The position numbers and the translations under genes are program-made. Positions 59,145 through 64,000 of a stretch of DNA of 64,000 bases are shown here, in pieces. The notes below the pieces were generated by a model, which ran no database searches, was not told where the DNA came from, and was given only the letters and a program-made list of their open reading frames with translations. This stretch comes from Nocardioides sp. Root190 (GTDB lineage: Bacteria; Actinomycetota; Actinomycetes; Propionibacteriales; Nocardioidaceae). Location: positions 62,001 through 126,000 of the forward strand of contig NZ_LMIA01000007.1 in NCBI RefSeq assembly GCF_001428565.1. Direction: 5' to 3'. The number at the start of each line of letters is the position of its first letter. The first letter of the stretch is position 1.

Positions 59145-59190
59145 CTGCCGAGTCTCCCAAAGCCTGACGGCGCGTGCCTAGGCTGGCTCC

Positions 59191-59985
59191 GTGACCCTCC
59201 CCACGCTCCGGATCGCCCTGGCCCAGGTCGCCTCGACCCTCGACCCCGCCGAGAACCGTGACCGGTTGACCGCCCTCGCCGCCGAGCACGGCCCGGGATC
59301 GGACCTGCTGGTGTTCCCCGAGGCCTTCGCGCGCGACTTCGGGGAGGCCGGTTCCGACGTGAGCGGTGCGGCCGAGGACCTCGACGGACCCTTCGCCGGT
59401 GCGGTGGAGGCGGCGGCGCGTGGCGCGGTGACCACCGTCGTGGCGGGCATGTTCGAGCAGGGCCCCGTGCCGGAGCGGCCCTACAACACCCTCGTGGTGC
59501 GCGGGGCCGACCGGGCGTCGTACCGCAAGATGCACCTGTACGACTCCTTCGGCTACCGCGAGTCCGACCGCCTCACCCCCGGCGCGCTGGAGCCGGTCGT
59601 GGTCGACGTCCAGGGCTGGAAGGTCGGGCTGATGACCTGTTACGACCTGCGCTTCCCGGAGCTGGCGCGGTCGCTGGTCGACCGCGGTGCCGAGGTGATC
59701 GTGGTGCCGGCGGCGTGGGTCGCCGGCCCCCGCAAGGTCCATCACTGGCGCACCCTGCTCACCGCGCGCGCCATCGAGAACACCGTGTACGTCGCCGCGG
59801 TCGGCCAGCCGGCGCCGCGCTACTGCGGTCACTCGCTGGTCGTCGACCCGTTCGGCGAGATCCTCGCGGAGGCCGGACCGGGCAGCCCCCAGGAGCCCGA
59901 GCTGGTGCGCGCGACGGCCAAGCGGGACGTCCTCGACGAGGCCCGCCGGGTCAACCCGTCGCTGCTGAACCGACGCCTGCGTTGA
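59191..59985 (+). CDS. Carbon-nitrogen hydrolase (nitrilase superfamily amidase)
   Basis: 264 residues from GTG 59191. The Glu-Lys-Cys triad is seen: FPEAFARDF (Glu near 48), YRKMHLYDSFG (Lys near 112) and LMTCYDLRFPE (Cys near 150). It hydrolyses a C-N bond of an amide such as a deaminated glutathione-type or omega-amide; substrate unknown. TAGGCT (59178-59183) is 7 nt before the GTG. Confidence 0.93.
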   Translation: MTLPTLRIALAQVASTLDPAENRDRLTALAAEHGPGSDLLVFPEAFARDFGEAGSDVSGAAEDLDGPFAGAVEAAARGAVTTVVAGMFEQGPVPERPYNTLVVRGADRASYRKMHLYDSFGYRESDRLTPGALEPVVVDVQGWKVGLMTCYDLRFPELARSLVDRGAEVIVVPAAWVAGPRKVHHWRTLLTARAIENTVYVAAVGQPAPRYCGHSLVVDPFGEILAEAGPGSPQEPELVRATAKRDVLDEARRVNPSLLNRRLR

Positions 59986-60028
59986 TCTGGCCGAGCGCTC
60001 CTCGGGCAGGGCGGTAGTCTCAACACCC

Positions 60029-61060
60029 GTGTCCCGCGCCGCTTCCCGTGTCCCTTCCCGGGCCCCGATCGAGCAGCGTCTCGGCGAGTTCGGCGCCTCG
60101 CGGACTCCGTTCCTGATCTGGGCCGTGCTGGTCCTGGGCGGCGCCGCTGCGCTCGTCTGCGCGATGGTCCCGATCGGCCCCGAATGGTTGGGTGTGGTCG
60201 GCTCGCTGGTGATCGCGACGACGTACACCTGGGCGTTGGCCGCACGGACCGGCGGTCGCCCGTTCGTGTTCGGCGCGCTGGCGCTCACCTGCGGTCTTGT
60301 GGCGATCATCGGTGACCATGACCTGCTGCTGACCGGTGCGGCCGTCGCCACCTCGGCGTTGGCGGCGGTGCTCGGCGTGATGATCACGATCCCGGCCGCA
60401 GGGTTCCTGCGCTCGGTGCGCGAGTGTGTGGTGGCCCTGGTCGTCGCCGGGATCGGCGCGATGGCCACGATCGGCTTCGAGCCGGCGATCGAGACGGCGC
60501 GATTCGAGTACGTCGGCCTGGGGCTCGCCCTGGTCGGCGCGCTCGTCCTCGTCTACCGCCTCGGTGCCGGCTTCCACGGTCTCGGACGGCGCGGTCTGGC
60601 GATGGTCGCGATCGGCGGCGTGGTCCTCGCCGCGACGCTGCTCTACGCCGAGATGCTGCGCCGCTACGGCTCCTCGGGCTTGGTGGACCAGCTGCTCGAC
60701 CAGGTCCGCTGGAGCCGCGAGAACCTCGGCGCCTTCCCACGTCCGATCGAGACCGTCCTCGGTGTCCCGGCGCTCGCGTACGGCGTCCACATGCGCGCCC
60801 GCCGGCGCCAGGGCTGGTGGGTCTGCGCCTTCGGCGTCGCCGCCACCTCGCCGACGGCGACGGCCCTCGCGAACCCGGCCGTCACGGTCACGGAGGCCAC
60901 GTTGTCGGTGGTCTACGGCCTGGTCATCGGCCTGGTCATCGGCTGGGTGCTGATCCGCCTGGACCTCGCCCTCACGGGCAACCGGGGTCGACGGAGCCGG
61001 GTGGCCGAGCAGGCAGCCGCGGTCCGCCCGGAGCCCGGACGCTTCGCGCCGCTGCTCTGA
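60029..61060 (+). CDS. Multi-pass membrane protein of unknown function
   Basis: 343 residues from GTG 60029. About eight membrane helices (FLIWAVLVLGGAAALVCAMV first, ATLSVVYGLVIGLVIGWVLI last), with a loop of ~30 residues in the middle (RYGSSGLVDQLLDQVRWSRE). No catalytic motif or known family recognised. TAGTCT (60015-60020) precedes it by 8 nt, so it has its own promoter. The gene lies just upstream of tRNA-Ser(UGA), convergent to it. Confidence 0.83.
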   Translation: MSRAASRVPSRAPIEQRLGEFGASRTPFLIWAVLVLGGAAALVCAMVPIGPEWLGVVGSLVIATTYTWALAARTGGRPFVFGALALTCGLVAIIGDHDLLLTGAAVATSALAAVLGVMITIPAAGFLRSVRECVVALVVAGIGAMATIGFEPAIETARFEYVGLGLALVGALVLVYRLGAGFHGLGRRGLAMVAIGGVVLAATLLYAEMLRRYGSSGLVDQLLDQVRWSRENLGAFPRPIETVLGVPALAYGVHMRARRRQGWWVCAFGVAATSPTATALANPAVTVTEATLSVVYGLVIGLVIGWVLIRLDLALTGNRGRRSRVAEQAAAVRPEPGRFAPLL

Positions 61061-61085
61061 GCCGGTGCCGCTCGCGCCGACGGGG

Positions 61086-61170
61086 CAGAGGGGGCGGGAT
61101 TTGAACCCGCGGTAGGTCTCCCTACGACCGCTTTCAAGGCGGTTCCGATAGGCCGCTCCGGCACCCCTCC
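61086..61170 (-). tRNA. tRNA-Ser (anticodon UGA)
   Basis: 85 nt without CCA. The acceptor pair is GGAGGGG with CCCCTCT, ending in discriminator G. The anticodon loop CTTGAAA is closed by ACCGC/GCGGT and gives UGA, reading UCA and related Ser codons. A long variable arm (typical of tRNA-Ser) and GTTCAAATC T-loop are present. A TAGACT box at 61209-61214 upstream on this strand may be its -10. Confidence 0.95.
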
Positions 61171-61266
61171 TCGCCGGGCGACGCGAAACGTCGACCGGAC
61201 AGGTCCAGAGTCTAGGGCGTGACCCCGCCGCTTGCACCGCGGACCGGCTCTTGTTGAATTCAGTCC

Positions 61267-61725
61267 ATGAGCAGCCCGCACGTCCCCCAGGTGACCGACT
61301 ACCGGCTCGCGCCTCCCGTCATGGCGCGCCTGGTCGGTGCCTACCTGGTGCTGCTCGCCATCGTGCTGCTCGGCACGACCGCGGCCGCGGTCGCCCTCGA
61401 CCTCAACGCCGACCTGCTCGTGCTGGTGCTGGGCGTCGGGGTGCTCGGCCTGATCGCGCTGGCCTGGTGGCTGCGGAGCCGCCTGGTCGTCGTACGCCTC
61501 ACGGAGTCGGGCTACCGGGTGCGGATGGTGCGTGCGGCGGGCCTCAACGAGGGCCGCTGGAGCGACATCGAGGATGCGGTGGCGGCGACGCCGCGAGGCA
61601 TCGAGTGCCTGGTGCTGCGCCTGCGTGACGGCCGCTCCACGACGATCCCGGTCGCCCTGCTCGCCGCTGACAAGGACGACTTCGCTCGCGACGTACGCGA
61701 CCACCTCAAGCGCGCCACGCGCTGA
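61267..61725 (+). CDS. Small membrane protein with PH-like domain
   Basis: 152 residues. Two membrane helices (RLVGAYLVLLAIVLLGTTAA and LLVLVLGVGVLGLIALAWWL) precede a cytoplasmic beta-rich part (VVRLTESGYRVRMVRAAG, then GIECLVLRLRDGRSTTIPVA). The latter resembles bacterial PH-type membrane proteins. Function unknown. It starts at ATG 61267 and is followed by tRNA-Ser(GCU). Confidence 0.83.
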   Translation: MSSPHVPQVTDYRLAPPVMARLVGAYLVLLAIVLLGTTAAAVALDLNADLLVLVLGVGVLGLIALAWWLRSRLVVVRLTESGYRVRMVRAAGLNEGRWSDIEDAVAATPRGIECLVLRLRDGRSTTIPVALLAADKDDFARDVRDHLKRATR

Positions 61726-61738
61726 GCCCCGGGGCCGA

Positions 61739-61768
61739 TTGGTGGTCGCACGGGGCTGCTTGTAACCT
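61739..61768 (+). promoter_or_regulatory. Promoter of tRNA-Ser(GCU)
   Basis: TTGGTG (61739-61744) and TAACCT (61763-61768), spaced 18 bp, lie about 40 nt before the mature tRNA 5' end, a sigma-70-like layout. Confidence 0.5.
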
Positions 61769-61805
61769 TGCTCCGCTGGCTGGTCCCTCGGGGCCGGTGA
61801 GCGGA

Positions 61806-61899
61806 GGAGGCGTCGCCTAGTCCGGTCTATGGCGCCCGCCTGCTAAGCGGGTTTGGGGCTACAACCCCATCGAGGGTTCAAATCCCTCCGCCTCCGCCA
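61806..61899 (+). tRNA. tRNA-Ser (anticodon GCU), CCA encoded
   Basis: The acceptor GGAGGCG pairs with CGCCTCC, followed by discriminator G and an encoded CCA (61897-61899). The anticodon loop CTGCTAA closed by CCCGC/GCGGG gives GCU, reading AGC and AGU. Long variable arm and GTTCAAATC T-loop seen. A strong terminator follows. Confidence 0.96.
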
Positions 61900-61906
61900 C
61901 CAGCAC

Positions 61907-61940
61907 GAGACCCCCGGTGAGTCATCTCGCCGGGGGTTTC
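61907..61940 (+). terminator. Rho-independent terminator of tRNA-Ser(GCU)
   Basis: ACCCCCGGTGAG (61910-61921) pairs with CTCGCCGGGGGT (61926-61937), one G-U wobble, 4-nt loop TCAT, then a short T-run. Confidence 0.85.
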
Positions 61941-62053
61941 GGTTGTGGCAACGGGGTACTGATCGGCTTGCCACCGGCGAGATGTTGCAGCACGCTGGTT
62001 GCAGGAGCGTGGATTCGGGGTCCTTTGTGGACCCCGACGGACAGGAGCCAGAA

Positions 62054-62200
62054 ATGAAGAAGTTCACCCGTCGGGTCGCCTTTGCGGCCGCAGCCGTGAT
62101 CACTTCGGTGGGTGTGGTGTCCCTCCCGACGGCGGCTGATGCCGACACCGGTTGGCCGCTGCGCGTCAACCCGAAGTACTCCCAGACCACCGGACGCTGA
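62054..62200 (+). CDS. Small secreted peptide precursor, 48 residues
   Basis: The frame encodes a signal peptide with a KKFTRR start and a hydrophobic core AFAAAAVITSVGVVSL. The probable Ala-x-Ala site (ADA) releases an 18-residue tail DTGWPLRVNPKYSQTTGR. AGGAG precedes the ATG. A 7-bp hairpin (GGGGTCC 62017-62023 with GGACCCC 62029-62035) lies in the leader, along with direct repeats GTTGCAG (61984 and 61998). The gene lies between tRNA-Ser and tRNA-Arg, facing a convergent regulator gene. It may be a signalling peptide, a bacteriocin-type peptide or a chance secreted product; no family is recognised. Confidence 0.6.
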   Translation: MKKFTRRVAFAAAAVITSVGVVSLPTAADADTGWPLRVNPKYSQTTGR

Positions 62201-62207
62201 CGTCGCC

Positions 62208-62237
62208 GTCCTGGGTCCGCAGCTGCGGACTCAGGAC
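62208..62237. terminator. 30-bp palindrome between the peptide and regulator genes
   Basis: GTCCTGGGTCCGCAG (62208-62222) and CTGCGGACTCAGGAC (62223-62237) are inverted with one mismatch and no spacer. The regulator stop codon (62231-62233) lies inside it. Likely shared terminator for the convergent pair. Confidence 0.7.
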
Positions 62238-63274
62238 TGGTCGGTGTCCTGTCCGGCAATACCCAGCTGGCCCATCGTGTAGCCGAGCTGGAACCGCGTC
62301 TCGGCGTCGTACTCGTCCTTGAGCTCGGCGACGTAGCCGGCGTACGTGCGCGGGCTGACGCCGAGACGTTTCGCGCTGACCGCGTCCGCGTGCCCCTCGA
62401 TCAGCATGCGGATCGTCATCGCGCGCTGCTCCGAGGCGATCTCCTTCATCACCCGCTGCTCACCGCTCGCGAACGGCCGCCCACGGGCGAAGGCCCGCTC
62501 GAACACGTCGACGAGGTACGCCACGATCGCCGGCTCTCGTACGACGACCGCCGTGGCCTGGTTGTCGGCCGCCGGGATCAGTGCGACCCGCCGGTCGACC
62601 AGGATCATCCGGTTGAAGAACTCGTCGAGCGTGCGGACCTCGGCGCCGTGCCGGGTCACCTCCGCGACGTAGGTGTGCGTGGCCGGGTGTCGGCGGGCGC
62701 TGTGCTGGTAGAGCGTGCGCATCGCGAGGCCGCGCTTGAGCGCCGCCACGTCGCGCTCGGCAGCCTCGGTGACGGCCTTGGCGTTGCGGCGGGTCTGGGG
62801 CTGCGCGGTGAGCAGCTCCTCCTGCGCCTCGGCGACCAGTGTCGTGAGGTAGGGGTTGATCGCCTCGCCGTGCAGGTAGAGGAACGGCCCCGAGTCGGTG
62901 GCAGCCGGCGAACGACGCCAGCTCTGGTTGAGCCCGGCGAACGCGCTCGCCCAGCGCGCGGACTCCTCGATCAGCCGCGCGCCCTCGGTGCCGAGCGGCG
63001 TGACCACCCGGGACTGGGCATGGCTCGGCTCGAGGGGACGCCACGTCGTACGACCCCCGTCGAGCTGCAGCAGCCCCAGCTCCACGAGGAGGTCGAACGC
63101 TCGGCGGGTGGGGGAGTTCTCGGCGATCCGGGGATCGTCAGCGGACAGACCGGCCTCGGCGAGGACCTGCTCGTAGAGCCCGGTTGCCTCCCGCTCGAAC
63201 AGCTCCCGATCCTCGGGCTGGTAGCCGGCCATGGCGCCATGGTTCCACACCCGCCGGCGTCCGTGATTCGGCAT
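62231..63274 (-). CDS. TrmB/LuxR-like helix-turn-helix regulator
   Basis: 347 residues from ATG 63274, which has GAGGGGG just before it (ATG 63232 and GTG 63310 are alternatives). The N-terminal ~90 residues resemble the TrmB-type winged helix (SPTRRAFDLLVELGLLQLDGG). The middle (AVTEAAERDVAALKRGLAMRTLYQHS and RMILVDRRVALIPA) resembles the PLD-like sensor part of such proteins. The C-terminal ~60 residues are a LuxR-type HTH (MTIRMLIEGHADAVSAKRLGVSPRTYAGYVAEL, in two pieces). The layout suggests a ligand-responsive activator. Its nearest gene is the small secreted peptide, a plausible signal or target (inference). Confidence 0.82.
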   Translation of the reverse strand: MPNHGRRRVWNHGAMAGYQPEDRELFEREATGLYEQVLAEAGLSADDPRIAENSPTRRAFDLLVELGLLQLDGGRTTWRPLEPSHAQSRVVTPLGTEGARLIEESARWASAFAGLNQSWRRSPAATDSGPFLYLHGEAINPYLTTLVAEAQEELLTAQPQTRRNAKAVTEAAERDVAALKRGLAMRTLYQHSARRHPATHTYVAEVTRHGAEVRTLDEFFNRMILVDRRVALIPAADNQATAVVVREPAIVAYLVDVFERAFARGRPFASGEQRVMKEIASEQRAMTIRMLIEGHADAVSAKRLGVSPRTYAGYVAELKDEYDAETRFQLGYTMGQLGIAGQDTDQS

Positions 63275-63318
63275 CACGGCGCCCCCTCGGCTATTCTCGT
63301 CCGGTCGCACAGCGACGC

Positions 63319-63391
63319 GCGCCTGTAGCTCAACGGATAGAGCATCTGACTACGGATCAGAAGGTTTGGGGTTCGAATCCCTACAGGCGCA
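63319..63391 (+). tRNA. tRNA-Arg (anticodon ACG)
   Basis: 73 nt. GCGCCTG pairs with CAGGCGC, with discriminator A. The anticodon loop CTACGGA closed by TCTGA/TCAGA gives ACG (wobble A to inosine), reading CGU and CGC. CCA is not encoded. TATTCT at 63292-63297 may be its -10. tRNA-Arg genes are frequent integration sites, and foreign-looking sequence follows. Confidence 0.96.
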
Positions 63392-63398
63392 CAAGGCA

Positions 63399-63434
63399 AA
63401 AGCTCACGTCATCCTCGCCGTTGACGTGGGCTTT
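63399..63434 (+). terminator. Rho-independent terminator of tRNA-Arg
   Basis: AAAGCTCACGTCA (63399-63411) pairs with TGACGTGGGCTTT (63422-63434), one wobble, 10-nt loop, then TCGTCGTTTTC. Confidence 0.8.
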
Positions 63435-63561
63435 CGTCGTTTTCGAGCAATCGTCGCCTTACCGCGGGCGAGACGCCGGACAGCACCGACGACATGCCCG
63501 CTCCGAGCGCGAGGGATGTGTGGTGTCTGATCAGGTACCATTTCCCGCCAAGGGAGGTCCC

Positions 63562-64000
63562 ATGGACTCGGACACGGACGCCAAGGATGTCGCTCGGCAG
63601 CTGCGCGCGGCCCTGTGTCGCAGTGGGCTCAGTCTGCGCGGTTTCGCCGCAGCCCTGGGCACCTCACATTCCCGCCTGTCGTCGTGCCTGAAGGGCACCG
63701 CCAGCCCGTCTGCCGCGTTCTTCCTTCGAGCACTACGCCAAGGTGCCGCGCTGGGCGAGGCAGATGCGCGCGGGTGGATGACACCGCAGAGCACCCGGCA
63801 GACGCTGAAGGAAGCGATCGCGCAGGGCGATGATCGATGGGCCTTCAAGGTCGTCACCCAGGCCCGCGACCAGGTTCGCGCAATGCTGGCCGGTCCGGGT
63901 GAGCCTGTCGCTGCGTGGGAGACCCGACCCTCGTCCACGGGCGAGGAGAGGTGGGACGGGCTGCTCGCGGCCCTCATTGCACACGAGTTCGCGGAGTCGG
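63562..64000 (+). CDS. XRE-type helix-turn-helix protein, 3' end outside window
   Basis: An open frame of 146 codons runs from ATG 63562 off the right edge; AGGGAGG at 63551-63557 is the ribosome-binding site. The N-terminus (QLRAALCRSGLSLRGFAAALG, then SRLSSCLKGTASPSAAFFLR) is a Cro/CI-type HTH. Later residues (AIAQGDDRWAFKVVTQARDQV and WDGLLAALIAHEF) resemble the C-terminal part of antitoxin-like DNA-binding proteins. A toxin partner may follow outside the window. Position just after tRNA-Arg and less extreme codon bias than neighbours suggest a mobile or accessory origin (inference). Confidence 0.8.
   Translation, partial: MDSDTDAKDVARQLRAALCRSGLSLRGFAAALGTSHSRLSSCLKGTASPSAAFFLRALRQGAALGEADARGWMTPQSTRQTLKEAIAQGDDRWAFKVVTQARDQVRAMLAGPGEPVAAWETRPSSTGEERWDGLLAALIAHEFAES

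Noticed and set aside
61853..62200. The peptide frame extended upstream to 115 residues
   Set aside because: The extension runs through tRNA-Ser(GCU) and its terminator; the internal ATG at 62054 has the ribosome-binding site and signal peptide.

Overview
The window is 64 kb of high-GC DNA, packed with genes on both strands, of an actinobacterial type. The best guess is Nocardioides or a close relative in the Propionibacteriales. That guess rests on several features together: extreme GC bias at third codon positions, many GTG starts, frequent leaderless promoters (a TANNNT box ending 6-9 nt before the start codon), a proteasome activator of the Bpa/PafE type, PaaX and TetR regulators, a BkaR/AccD1/AccA1-like leucine cluster, a possible KstR-type operator and LPXTG wall proteins. 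The genus itself is not proven. No intergenic gap exceeds 300 bp.

Layout. 1-10 kb: end of a LuxR regulator with two helix-turn-helix units, a RecQ helicase with a phosphoribosyltransferase-like tail, an oxidoreductase behind a KstR-like palindrome, membrane proteins, and a SNF2 helicase/SWIM zinc-finger pair. 10-19.5 kb: acyl-CoA and branched-chain metabolism, with a PaaX regulator divergent from a crotonase and an AidB-like dehydrogenase. A TetR regulator follows, then an operator-controlled methylcrotonyl-CoA carboxylase (beta, alpha) and HMG-CoA lyase operon, which together would form the end of leucine breakdown. 19.5-32 kb: a sulfotransferase-like pair, an EcsC-like protein, three paralogous small lipoproteins interleaved with aat, rhodanese, a Fpg/Nei glycosylase, an LPATG wall protein, an AAA ATPase, and an ABC-F protein with a five-codon upstream reading frame.

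32.6-38.2 kb: a tightly coupled minus-strand operon of alpha/beta hydrolase, SDR, diiron protein, a short BVMO-derived protein and a full flavin monooxygenase, facing a divergent TetR gene. Its content resembles the mycobacterial mymA locus. 38-48 kb: ECF sigma factor and Ser/Thr kinase back to back, an acyl-CoA dehydrogenase, a lytic-transglycosylase-like protein that has lost its catalytic Glu, a HemK-like methyltransferase, PspC, a glycerophosphodiesterase, a SEC-C protein, and a two-gene cyclic-nucleotide module (binding protein plus class III cyclase). 48-61 kb: largely housekeeping genes, including arginine deiminase, prephenate dehydratase, a PAP2-lipid kinase fusion, serS, a HAD phosphatase, Bpa, quinone oxidoreductase, MobA and a nitrilase. 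61-64 kb: three tRNA genes. Between tRNA-Ser(GCU) and tRNA-Arg(ACG) sit a 48-residue secreted peptide and a convergent TrmB/LuxR-like regulator. After tRNA-Arg an XRE-type gene runs off the edge, as at the start of an integrated element.

A recurring structural theme is long inverted repeats at convergent gene ends (9767, 13453, 32384, 50839, 62208), plus a 22-bp repeat family found directly after two stop codons 46 kb apart (727 and 46517). Another repeat family shares a 41-nt core between 16644 and 25700.
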